8,747 nucleotides of DNA from Pseudomonadota bacterium (GCA_030596145.1 JAUVKS010000064.1:1-8747); one strand, 5' to 3'. Shown: positions 1 to 6,118, counted from the stretch's first letter. Made by a program: numbers and translations. The notes: a model not told the origin generated them from the sequence alone.

Positions 1-481
1 CCCCAGAGAATATATACCGGCAGTAGAAAAGGGAGTTGCTGAGGCAATGGAAAAAGGAATACTCGCAGGTTTTCCTGTTGTTGATGTATTGGTGAGTCTG
101 GTTGACGGGTCTTTTCACGATGTTGATTCGTCAGAGATGGCATTTAAGGTTGCGGGTTCAATGGGATTTAAAAGTGGTGCAAAACGTGCTCATTCTGTGC
201 TTTTAGAGCCGACTATGTCTGTTGAAGTTGTGGTTCCTAAGGAATATATGGGAGATGTGATCGGTAATCTCAGTTCCAGGAGGGGAAAGATCGTAAGTAT
301 TGAGTCGAGGCCAGATTCTGAGGCGATACATGCAGAGGTTCCCTTGGCGGAGATGTTCGGGTATGCAACTGATCTGAGATCTAAAACTCAAGGGAGGGCT
401 ACCTATACAATGCATTTTCTTAATTACAATACGGTATCCGAGGGATTAGCGAAGGACATAATTGAGAAAAAGTTAAATTGA
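1..481 (+). CDS. fusA: Elongation factor G, C-terminal part (5' end outside window)
   Basis: Translocation GTPase EF-G, which moves tRNA-mRNA through the ribosome. Only the last 159 residues are present, reading from base 2; the GTPase domain and start lie upstream of the window. The visible part begins with PREYIPAVEKG and runs through the end of domain IV (VDGSFHDVDSSEMAFKVAGS) into the ferredoxin-like domain V (KEYMGDVIGNLSSRRG, then EMFGYATDLRSKTQGRATYTM). These are hallmark EF-G motifs at the usual distance from the C-terminus, and the TGA stop at 479-481 ends the protein at a normal place. The stop codon lies inside the -35 hexamer of the candidate tuf promoter. Domain V keeps the usual motifs, so this looks like a functional EF-G, but whether it is the main copy or a second paralogue cannot be judged from this fragment. 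Confidence 0.97.
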   Translation, partial: PREYIPAVEKGVAEAMEKGILAGFPVVDVLVSLVDGSFHDVDSSEMAFKVAGSMGFKSGAKRAHSVLLEPTMSVEVVVPKEYMGDVIGNLSSRRGKIVSIESRPDSEAIHAEVPLAEMFGYATDLRSKTQGRATYTMHFLNYNTVSEGLAKDIIEKKLN

Positions 482-504
482 CATAACATTAAATAAAGTA
501 TAAT
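478..504 (+). promoter_or_regulatory. Candidate sigma-70-type promoter for tuf
   Basis: A perfect -35 hexamer TTGACA (478-483) and a perfect -10 hexamer TATAAT (499-504) are separated by 15 bases, two fewer than the preferred 17. The -35 box contains the fusA stop codon. Transcription would begin near 511, giving a leader of about 27 bases before the tuf start. This would allow extra tuf transcription independent of fusA, which makes sense because EF-Tu is needed in large excess over EF-G. Two exact consensus hexamers in this arrangement are unlikely by chance, but the short spacer lowers the certainty of activity. Confidence 0.6.
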
Positions 505-522
505 AACCAACCCAACTATTTT

Positions 523-530
523 AAGGAGGT
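523..530 (+). promoter_or_regulatory. Strong ribosome binding site of tuf; decides the start
   Basis: AAGGAGGT is a near-full complement of the 16S rRNA 3' end. It lies 7 bases before the ATG at 538 but only 1 base before an in-frame ATG at 532. The spacing therefore supports 538, which gives the family N-terminus MAKKKFERTKPH. Confidence 0.9.
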
Positions 531-537
531 AATGAAA

Positions 538-1731
538 ATGGCCAAGAAAAAGTTTGAAAGAACAAAACCGCATCTAAATGTAGGAACAATAGGTCATGTG
601 GATCACGGTAAGACAACGCTTACCTCTGCAATTACGAAACATCTGGCCAATAAAGGGCTTGCAGAATATATGTCTTTCGATGCAATCGATAATGCTCCAG
701 AAGAGAAGGAAAGGGGTGTTACGATCAACATTGCCCATGTGGAGTACGAGACGGATAAGAGGCATTATGCGCATGTTGACTGTCCGGGCCATGCCGACTA
801 TATAAAAAACATGATTTCGGGGGCGGCTCACATGGACGGCACTATTCTGGTGGTAGCTGCTTCGGATGGGCCTATGCCTCAGACGAGAGAGCACATCCTT
901 CTCGCAAGGCAGGTGCAGGTTCCCTATATCGTGGTTTATATGAATAAGGTTGATCTGGTGGATGATCCGGAACTGCTTGATCTGGTGGAACTTGAACTGC
1001 GGGAACTCCTGACCGAATATAATTTTCCGGGTGACGATATTCCGATCATCAGGGGATCAGCCCTGAAGGCTCTTGAGAGTGATGATCCGGATTCCGAAGA
1101 TGTTAAATCTATCTGGGAATTGATGGATGCTGTTGACAGCTATATTCCTGAGCCTGTTCGCGATCTGGAGAAACCGTTTCTGATGCCCGTTGGTGATGTC
1201 TTCAGTATATCCGGTCGTGGTACCGTGGTTACAGGCAAGGCGGATCGCGGTATCATCAGGACGGGGGATGAGGTGGAAATAATTGGTATCAGGCCTACCT
1301 TCAAGACGGTGTGTACCGGTGTTGAAATGTTTCGCAAGACATTGGATGAAGGGAGAGCCGGTGAAGATATAGGTGTACTCCTGCGTGGCACCAAACGCGA
1401 AGAGGTGGAAAGGGGACAGGTTGTGGCGAAACCCGGGTCGATTACTCCTCATACGAAATTTAAGGCACAGGTTTACATTTTAACCAAGGAAGAAGGTGGA
1501 AGGCATACGCCTTTCTTTTCCGGTTATCGTCCACAGTTCTATTTCAGAACAACAGACGTGACAGGTGTCGCTACTCTGCCCGAGGGAGTGGAGATGGTCA
1601 TGCCTGGTGATAATGTGGAGATGGAAGTTCAGCTGATTACACCTATAGCGATGGAGGAGCAGCTCAGGTTTGCTATCCGTGAGGGTGGAAGAACGGTTGG
1701 GGCCGGTGTTGTAAGTGGGATTATAGAATAA
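538..1731 (+). CDS. tuf: Elongation factor Tu
   Basis: EF-Tu carries aminoacyl-tRNA to the ribosomal A site as a GTP complex. The 397-residue length is normal. Domain 1 has the P-loop GHVDHGKT (19-26), switch I threonine T62, DCPGH (81-85, catalytic H85), NKVD (136-139) and GSAL (173-176). Domains 2 and 3 follow, with GRGTVVTG (226-233), EEGGRHTPFFSGYRPQFYFR (318-337) and a C-terminal FAIREGGRTVGAGVV. Two conserved domain 2 positions differ: MPIEDVFSI reads MPVGDVFSI (G219), and the arginine after VVTG is K234, followed by AD instead of VE. Residues linked to kirromycin sensitivity (Q125, A379) look normal. The gene appears more GC-rich than its neighbours, about 50 percent or more in the middle. 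It has its own candidate promoter and ribosome site and is 34 bases from rpsJ. The alternative ATG at 532 is rejected on spacing. Confidence 0.98.
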   Translation: MAKKKFERTKPHLNVGTIGHVDHGKTTLTSAITKHLANKGLAEYMSFDAIDNAPEEKERGVTINIAHVEYETDKRHYAHVDCPGHADYIKNMISGAAHMDGTILVVAASDGPMPQTREHILLARQVQVPYIVVYMNKVDLVDDPELLDLVELELRELLTEYNFPGDDIPIIRGSALKALESDDPDSEDVKSIWELMDAVDSYIPEPVRDLEKPFLMPVGDVFSISGRGTVVTGKADRGIIRTGDEVEIIGIRPTFKTVCTGVEMFRKTLDEGRAGEDIGVLLRGTKREEVERGQVVAKPGSITPHTKFKAQVYILTKEEGGRHTPFFSGYRPQFYFRTTDVTGVATLPEGVEMVMPGDNVEMEVQLITPIAMEEQLRFAIREGGRTVGAGVVSGIIE

Positions 1732-1765
1732 AGAGATGAAAGCTGATAGCCGATTAGAGGGATAA

Positions 1766-2074
1766 ATGGAAAATCAAAAAATAAGAATTCGCCTCAAGGC
1801 CTATGATCATAAGTTGCTGGATCGATCTGTAGAAGATATTGTTGGTACAGCAAAAAGGACGGGTGCTCGTGTTGCAGGTCCCATACCTTTGCCTACTGTA
1901 ATAAATAAATACTGTGTCAACAGATCACCTCACGTTGATAAGAAATCAAGGGAACAGTTTGAGATCAGAACACATAAAAGACTTATTGACATTATTGAAC
2001 CTACACAAGCGACTGTAGATGCCCTCATGAAGATAGATCTGTCGGCCGGTGTTGATGTTGAGATAAAGTTGTAG
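1766..2074 (+). CDS. rpsJ: 30S ribosomal protein uS10 (NusE)
   Basis: uS10 sits in the head of the 30S subunit and, bound to NusB, also acts in transcription antitermination and transcription-translation coupling. The 102-residue product is full length and alignable throughout: IRIRLKAYDHKLLD (6-19), TGARVAGPIPLPT (32-44), SPHVDKKSREQFEIRTHKR (54-72) and the C-terminal DLSAGVDVEIKL. The exposed loop reads NKYCVNRSPH where many bacteria have a TVLRSPH-like sequence, an ordinary variation. A GAGG element at 1757-1760 precedes the ATG by 5 bases. The gene follows tuf closely, but an intrinsic terminator directly downstream separates it from rplC. It therefore looks transcriptionally more attached to fusA-tuf than to the S10 cluster. 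Confidence 0.98.
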   Translation: MENQKIRIRLKAYDHKLLDRSVEDIVGTAKRTGARVAGPIPLPTVINKYCVNRSPHVDKKSREQFEIRTHKRLIDIIEPTQATVDALMKIDLSAGVDVEIKL

Positions 2075-2089
2075 GTATAGGGACACATA

Positions 2090-2127
2090 GGGAGATGGGT
2101 TTTTGGAAGACCATCTCCTCTTTTTTT
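2090..2127 (+). terminator. Intrinsic (Rho-independent) terminator between rpsJ and rplC
   Basis: The 8-bp perfect stem GGAGATGG (2091-2098) / CCATCTCC (2111-2118), extendable by a G-T pair, encloses a 12-base loop. A T-rich run TCTTTTTTT (2119-2127) follows immediately. This is the standard architecture of an intrinsic terminator, 16 bases after the rpsJ stop. It may end the fusA-tuf-rpsJ message, or act as a conditional attenuator for the following ribosomal protein genes. Confidence 0.85.
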
Positions 2128-2143
2128 AAATTACAAAGCCTGT

Positions 2144-2188
2144 GGGAAAAGGCGTATGCAATAAGGATTTGAGGCTGCCCTTTTACCC
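2144..2188 (+). promoter_or_regulatory. Stem-loop in the rplC leader
   Basis: GGGAAAAGG (2144-2152) can pair with CCTTTTACCC (2179-2188), giving 9 base pairs with one bulged A (2185). The apical region can add a 3-bp GCA/TGC pairing (2158-2160 with 2176-2178). It lies between the terminator and the rplC ribosome site. I found no convincing promoter in 2128-2223, although a gene cluster after a terminator needs one or needs read-through. Function is inferred only from position. Confidence 0.4.
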
Positions 2189-2226
2189 TATGCCAAGGTT
2201 GCAAATTTTGTTTAGAGAAATATGTG

Positions 2227-2868
2227 ATGGTTATGAAAAAAGGACTTATAGGCAAAAAATTAGGGATAACGCAGATATTTTCAGGAGATGATGCGGCGGT
2301 TCCGGTTACGGTTATAAAGGCGGGTCCCTGCGTGATCATACAGAAAAAGACTGAGGAAATTGACGGCTACAATGCGATACAGTTGGGTTTTGAGCGGGCT
2401 AAACAAAAGAATGTTACCAAACCCAGACAGGGACACTTAAGAAAAGCAGATAAAGGGGTTTTTCGGGTTTTGAGGGAGTTTAAGATGGTGTCTCCCGACG
2501 ATTATGAAGTGGGTCAAGAACTGAACGCTGATATTTTTCAAGAAGGCGACTATGTTGATGTAGTGGGAATGAGTAAGGGAAGAGGTTTCGCTGGTGTTAT
2601 AAAGAGACATGGTTTTAAAGGGGGAAATGCTACCCACGGTTCTATGTTTCATAGAGCACCAGGATCCATAGGAGCCAGCGCATATCCCTCAAAAGTTTTT
2701 AAAGGAAAAAAACTCCCAGGGCATATGGGTAACAGGAGGACGACGGTACAAAATCTCATGATAGTAGGGGTAAAACCAGATAAAAACCTGATTCTGGTTA
2801 AGGGATCTGTTCCGGGGAGCAGGAACAGTATTGTATTAGTTAAGAGTGCGATTAAAAAGCGTAGCTAA
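2227..2868 (+). CDS. rplC: 50S ribosomal protein uL3
   Basis: uL3 is an early-assembling 23S rRNA-binding protein whose long loop reaches toward the peptidyl-transferase centre. Family motifs are KKGLIGKKLGITQIFSG (4-20), PVTVIKAGPC (26-35), SKGRGFAGVIKRHGF (116-130), THGSMFHRAPGSIG (136-149) and KVFKGKKLPGHMGNRRTTVQ (156-175). The start is uncertain: GTG 2224, ATG 2227 and ATG 2233 are all in frame. The weak AGAGA at 2213-2217 suits 2227 best, while homologues would also fit 2233 (MKKGLIGKK). The glutamine methylated by PrmB in E. coli (Q150) aligns with an alanine (A152), so that modification is not expected. It is the first gene after the terminator and lies 17 bases before rplD. Confidence 0.97.
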   Translation: MVMKKGLIGKKLGITQIFSGDDAAVPVTVIKAGPCVIIQKKTEEIDGYNAIQLGFERAKQKNVTKPRQGHLRKADKGVFRVLREFKMVSPDDYEVGQELNADIFQEGDYVDVVGMSKGRGFAGVIKRHGFKGGNATHGSMFHRAPGSIGASAYPSKVFKGKKLPGHMGNRRTTVQNLMIVGVKPDKNLILVKGSVPGSRNSIVLVKSAIKKRS

Positions 2869-2885
2869 GTGGGGTTGGGAGTGGC

Positions 2886-3509
2886 ATGCCGGTTTTAAAT
2901 GTGTATGATATTGAAAATAACAAGGTTTCTGAGATAGAGCTCAGTGATTCTGTCTTTGGAGTGGAGATAAAGGAAGCTCTTATTTACGATGTTGTTAGGA
3001 TGCAGATGGCTGCAAGGAGGCGAGGAACAGCCTCAACGAAGGGTAGGAGCGATGTCAGAGGAGGAGGCAAAAAGCCGTGGCGCCAGAAAGGAACGGGAAG
3101 AGCTAGGGCAGGAACTATAAGGTCTCCCATCTGGAGAGGTGGTGGAATCACGTTTGGTCCCAAACCAAGGGATTATTCTTATAAAGTGCCTAAAAAGGTT
3201 AGGAGGGCGGCTCTTATATCTGCCCTTAGCATGAAGGCCAAGAAGGAAAGGATACTGATTCTCAGAGATTTTCCCATGGAAGAGATAAAGACGAAAAAGT
3301 TTAAAGAGGTACTTGATAGATTTGGACTGAAAAGCGCTCTGTTTGTTCTGGATGAGTCGAGTCCTGTATTGGAGAAATCCTCGAGAAATCTTAAAGAAGT
3401 AAAAATGTTGAGGTCAGAGGGAGTTAATGTATATGACCTAATGAGGTATGATAACCTCGTTCTGTTAGAACCAACGGTTAAGATGATTGAAGGAGCAATA
3501 CTTTCATAA
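2886..3509 (+). CDS. rplD: 50S ribosomal protein uL4
   Basis: uL4 binds 23S rRNA domain I, and its extended loop forms part of the exit-tunnel constriction. In E. coli it also represses the S10 operon. The 207-residue product shows the tunnel loop in full: RRRGTASTKGRSDVRGGGKK (44-63) and PWRQKGTGRARAGTIRSPIW (64-83), then GGGITFGPKPRDYSY (85-99) and KVRRAALISALS. The C-terminal globular part ends with YDNLVLLEPTVKMIEGAI. A GGGAG element just before ATG 2886 serves as ribosome site. The TAA stop shares a base with the rplW ATG (TAATG at 3507-3511), implying translational coupling. If uL4 autoregulation exists here, its target could be the rplC leader rather than an rpsJ leader; that is speculation. 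Confidence 0.98.
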   Translation: MPVLNVYDIENNKVSEIELSDSVFGVEIKEALIYDVVRMQMAARRRGTASTKGRSDVRGGGKKPWRQKGTGRARAGTIRSPIWRGGGITFGPKPRDYSYKVPKKVRRAALISALSMKAKKERILILRDFPMEEIKTKKFKEVLDRFGLKSALFVLDESSPVLEKSSRNLKEVKMLRSEGVNVYDLMRYDNLVLLEPTVKMIEGAILS

Positions 3510-3796
3510 TGGATATATATTTTGTCATAAAAAAGCCGGTAATTACGGAAAAGAGTACCATTGCACGGGATGAAGAGAATAAATATTTCTTTGAGGTGGA
3601 TCGCAGGGCAAATAAGATCGAGATCACCAAAGCAGTTGAGAAGCTTTTTAAGGTAAAAGTCTCAAACGTTCATACGATGAATATGTGTGGCAAAAAAAGA
3701 AGAATGGGGAAGGTTTTGGGCAAGAAAAGCGATTGGAAGAAGGCTGTAGTTACTCTTGCTCCCGGTAGCAGCATAGAGATACATGAAGGAGTTTAA
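3509..3796 (+). CDS. rplW: 50S ribosomal protein uL23
   Basis: uL23 lies at the polypeptide exit and is the main docking site for trigger factor and signal recognition particle. The 95 residues carry the signature KPVITEKS (9-16), where E14 matches E. coli E18 used in chaperone docking. NKIEITKAVEKLFKVKVSNV (35-54) and SDWKKAVVTL (74-83) follow, and the length is typical. The ATG overlaps the rplD stop by one base. An AAGGAG at 3490-3495 is 13 bases upstream, rather far, so initiation probably relies on coupling to rplD. A 129-base AT-rich spacer follows before rplB. Confidence 0.98.
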   Translation: MDIYFVIKKPVITEKSTIARDEENKYFFEVDRRANKIEITKAVEKLFKVKVSNVHTMNMCGKKRRMGKVLGKKSDWKKAVVTLAPGSSIEIHEGV

Positions 3797-3925
3797 TTAT
3801 TAACGAAAATATCAAAATAGAAAATTTAATAATAAAGTGAGTAGATCACAAGATGTAATGGTAGCTTAGAAAGCCTTTTATTTTACTTTTCGTTTTGGTG
3901 TTTGATATTTAAGGGATTAGGACAG
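3797..3925 (+). other. AT-rich rplW-rplB spacer with two competing inverted repeats
   Basis: No gene is seen in these 129 bases. AAATATCAAA (3807-3816) is an exact complement of TTTGATATTT (3901-3910), whose end abuts the AAGGGA (3911-3916) before rplB. AACGAAAA (3802-3809) is an exact complement of TTTTCGTT (3887-3894). The left arms overlap at 3807-3809, so the helices would compete. A weak GCTT-AGA-AAGC hairpin (3864-3874) followed by T-rich sequence is too small to call a terminator. Low complexity raises the chance of accidental pairing. Confidence 0.35.
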
Positions 3926-4750
3926 ATGGCAATTAAAAAATACAACCCAACATCACCGGGTAGAAGGTTTCAGACCTGCTCAACTTTCGAAGAAATTACC
4001 GAAACCCGGCCTGAGAAGAGTCTTTTGCGACCTCTGAAGCGAACAGGTGGGAGAAACAATAATGGAAGAATAACCAGCAGGCATATCGGTGGCGGACACA
4101 AGAGAAGGTACAGGGTAATAGATTTCAAGCGGGACAAAGTAGATGTGCCAGCCAAAGTAGCCTCTATTGAATATGATCCCAATCGGTCTTCTAGGATAGC
4201 CCTGCTTCATTATCTTGATGGAGAAAAAAGATATATTCTTGCTCCTGTGGCTCTTGAAGTTGGTGATGTGATTGTAAGCAGTGAGAATATTGAGATAAAG
4301 CCGGGCAACGTGACTACACTGAAAAATATACCCCCCGGCACCCATATCCATAATTTAGAGTTGAAGATTGGGAAGGGGGGGCAGATGATCAGGAGTGCCG
4401 GTTCCTATGGTCAGATCATGGCAAAGGAAGGGAAATATGCTCAGGTTCGACTTCCCTCACGGGAAGTGAGAAAGGTCTTGCTGGAGTGTAAAGCCACCAT
4501 CGGTCAGGTAGGAAACATTGACCATGAGAATATAAGTTTGGGGAAGGCCGGTCGAACAAGATGGTTGGGAAGACGTCCCAAGGTGCGTGGTGTAGCGATG
4601 AATCCTGTCGACCATCCTCTTGGTGGAGGAGAGGGTAAATCTTCTGGAGGGAGACATCCCGTAACCCCTTGGGGAGTTCCTACTAAAGGGCATAAGACCA
4701 GGAAGAAAAACAAGAGTTCAGACAAATATATTGTTAGGAAAAGGGGTTAA
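3926..4750 (+). CDS. rplB: 50S ribosomal protein uL2
   Basis: uL2 is a highly conserved 23S rRNA-binding protein close to the peptidyl-transferase centre and intersubunit bridges. The 274-residue product matches the family end to end: KKYNPTSPGRRF (4-15), GGRNNNGRITSRHIGGGHKR (41-60), YRVIDFKRDK, YDPNRSSRIALL, KRYILAP, GKGGQMIRSAGSYGQIMA (149-166) and GVAMNPVDHPLGGGEG (222-237), then GRHPVTPWGVPTKGHKTRKK (242-261). The histidine studied in E. coli (H229, mature numbering) is kept as H230, but the second histidine of HPHGGG is leucine (L232). The ATG at 3926 is chosen because it gives the family start MAIKKYNPTSPG with AAGGGA nearby. An in-frame TTG at 3902 would add eight unconserved residues. 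Only 3 bases separate it from rpsS. Confidence 0.98.
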   Translation: MAIKKYNPTSPGRRFQTCSTFEEITETRPEKSLLRPLKRTGGRNNNGRITSRHIGGGHKRRYRVIDFKRDKVDVPAKVASIEYDPNRSSRIALLHYLDGEKRYILAPVALEVGDVIVSSENIEIKPGNVTTLKNIPPGTHIHNLELKIGKGGQMIRSAGSYGQIMAKEGKYAQVRLPSREVRKVLLECKATIGQVGNIDHENISLGKAGRTRWLGRRPKVRGVAMNPVDHPLGGGEGKSSGGRHPVTPWGVPTKGHKTRKKNKSSDKYIVRKRG

Positions 4751-4753
4751 AGT

Positions 4754-5035
4754 ATGGCTCGTTCAATTAAGAAGGGTCCGTATATTGATGCAAAGCTTCT
4801 TGAAAAGGTAAGACAAGCCGATGTTGCGGGAAGCAGGGGTGTGATTAAGACTTGGTCTCGTCGTTCTACAGTTACCCCCGAATTAATTGGACATACCTTT
4901 GCTGTTCATAACGGAAGGAAGTTTATTCCGGTGTTTATCACTGAGAACATGGTTGGACACAAGCTTGGTGAGTTTGCGCCAACAAGGACATTTTATAGTC
5001 ATGCGGGTGACAGAAAAACGAAGTTACGCAGATAA
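4754..5035 (+). CDS. rpsS: 30S ribosomal protein uS19
   Basis: uS19 is a 30S head protein that pairs with uS13 near the A-site finger and bridges to the 50S subunit. The 93-residue sequence is canonical: MARSIKKGPYIDAKLLEKV (1-19), IKTWSRRSTVTPELIGHTFA (31-50), VHNGRKFIPVFITENMVGHK (51-70), LGEFAPTRTF (71-80). The ribosome site AAGGGG (4741-4746) lies inside the last codons of rplB, and the genes are 3 bases apart, implying coupled translation. An 86-base spacer with a hairpin follows. Confidence 0.98.
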   Translation: MARSIKKGPYIDAKLLEKVRQADVAGSRGVIKTWSRRSTVTPELIGHTFAVHNGRKFIPVFITENMVGHKLGEFAPTRTFYSHAGDRKTKLRR

Positions 5036-5038
5036 TTT

Positions 5039-5079
5039 GTAGCAGTTCATGGGACAACATTTCAGTTCCTGACTGCTGT
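5039..5079 (+). promoter_or_regulatory. Two-step hairpin in the rpsS-rplV spacer
   Basis: The outer stem AGCAGT (5041-5046) / ACTGCT (5072-5077) is extended by wobble pairs to 5039-5047 / 5071-5079. A small internal loop (CAT opposite T) leads to an inner stem GGGAC (5051-5055) / GTTCC (5065-5069) with a 9-base loop. The hairpin ends 42 bases before the rplV start and has no T-tract, so it is not a terminator. It could be a leader element or a processing site. Confidence 0.4.
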
Positions 5080-5121
5080 GGACTGTTAAGGTTCAGATTG
5101 GTATTTGGAGTTTAAAGAAAT

Positions 5122-5454
5122 ATGGAAGCAAGAGCTGTGGCTAAGTATATTCGCATTTCACCACAAAAGGCAAGATTAGTGGTGAACATGATCAGGGGAA
5201 AGAAGGTTGAAGAAGCACAAAAGACACTGACTTTTACGAGGAAGAAGGCTGCCGGAATTGTGGAGAAAGTATTAAAGTCGGCAATTGCGAATGCCACCCA
5301 GAATCCTAACATTGATGAAAAGATACTTTACGTAAAAGAGGTATTTGTAGGACAAGGTCCAACACTGAAACGATGGAGAGCCAGAGCACAGGGTAGAGCG
5401 GCCATGATAAAAAAGAGGATGAGCCACATAACCGTTATACTGGATGAAAAGTAG
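5122..5454 (+). CDS. rplV: 50S ribosomal protein uL22
   Basis: uL22 lines the nascent-peptide tunnel with a long beta-hairpin and contacts all 23S rRNA domains. The 110 residues include the N-terminal signature AVAKYIRISPQKARLVVNMI (5-24), the helix around KKAAGIVEKVLKSAIANA (41-58) and the tunnel loop VGQGPTLKRWRARAQGRAA (76-94), ending KKRMSHITVIL. The length is typical and the loop has no deletion of the kind tied to macrolide resistance. A GGAG at 5107-5110 precedes the ATG by 11 bases. The gene opens the tight block rplV-rpsC-rplP-rpmC-rpsQ. Confidence 0.98.
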   Translation: MEARAVAKYIRISPQKARLVVNMIRGKKVEEAQKTLTFTRKKAAGIVEKVLKSAIANATQNPNIDEKILYVKEVFVGQGPTLKRWRARAQGRAAMIKKRMSHITVILDEK

Positions 5455-5459
5455 CGAAT

Positions 5460-5466
5460 AAGGAGG
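5460..5466 (+). promoter_or_regulatory. Ribosome binding site fixing the TTG start of rpsC
   Basis: AAGGAGG stands 7 bases before TTG 5474. No in-frame ATG exists near the family N-terminus MGQKVNP, so this strong site supports a real TTG start. Confidence 0.85.
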
Positions 5467-5473
5467 CAAAGGT

Positions 5474-6118
5474 TTGGGGCAAAAAGTTAATCCAATAGGG
5501 TTCAGGCTAGGTATTAATAAAACATGGGGTTCTCAATGGTTTACGGAGAAAAACTATAGCGAGTTGCTTCATGAGGACATTAAGATTAGAAAGTACCTTA
5601 AAAAGAGTTTTTATCATGCAGGTATATCAAAGATAGAGATTGAGAGGGCAGCTAACAAGGCTAAGGTGAATATTCATGCTGCCCGTCCAGGGATTCTCAT
5701 AGGTAGAAAAGGGGCAGAGATTGAAAAACTCAAAAAGGATATTGAAAAGATTACAAGAAATGAACCTATTATAAATATCCTTGAGGTACGCAAGCCTGAA
5801 ATCGATGCACAGCTTGTTGCTGAGAATGTTGCCCTTCAGCTTGAGAGAAGGGTTGCCTTCAGGAGGGCCATGAAACGGAGTGTTACATCTGCTCTTAAAT
5901 TCGGTGCCAAGGGGATAAGGATAGCCTGTTCCGGAAGACTTGGAGGAGCCGAGATGGCGAGAAAAGAGTGGTATAGAGAAGGAAGAGTTCCGCTTCACAC
6001 CTTGAGGGCAGATATTGATTACGGTTTTGCTGAGGCTCGGACGACTTACGGCCTTATCGGTGTTAAGGTTCTTATATTTCATGGTGAAGTGCTGCCGGAT
6101 AAGAAGGTTGAAGGTTGA
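5474..6118 (+). CDS. rpsC: 30S ribosomal protein uS3
   Basis: uS3 sits at the mRNA entry of the 30S subunit and, with uS4 and uS5, gives the ribosome helicase activity. The 214 residues begin GQKVNPIGFRLG (2-13). A KH domain carries the GRKG loop (77-80) in HAARPGILIGRKGAEIEKL, then LERRVAFRRAMKRSV (123-137), whose basic residues R130, R131 and K134 match the E. coli helicase residues. GAKGIRIACSGRLGGAEMAR (144-163) and YGLIGVKVLIFHGE close the protein. It starts with the rare codon TTG behind a strong ribosome site. It lies 19 bases after rplV and 23 bases before rplP. Confidence 0.98.
   Translation: MGQKVNPIGFRLGINKTWGSQWFTEKNYSELLHEDIKIRKYLKKSFYHAGISKIEIERAANKAKVNIHAARPGILIGRKGAEIEKLKKDIEKITRNEPIINILEVRKPEIDAQLVAENVALQLERRVAFRRAMKRSVTSALKFGAKGIRIACSGRLGGAEMARKEWYREGRVPLHTLRADIDYGFAEARTTYGLIGVKVLIFHGEVLPDKKVEG

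Noticed and set aside
3864..3890. Terminator after rplW (GCTT-AGA-AAGC then T-rich)
   Set aside because: Only a 4-bp stem with an interrupted T-tract; too weak.
5049..5072. Seven-codon ORF (MGQHFSS) in the rpsS-rplV spacer
   Set aside because: No ribosome site and very short; expected by chance.
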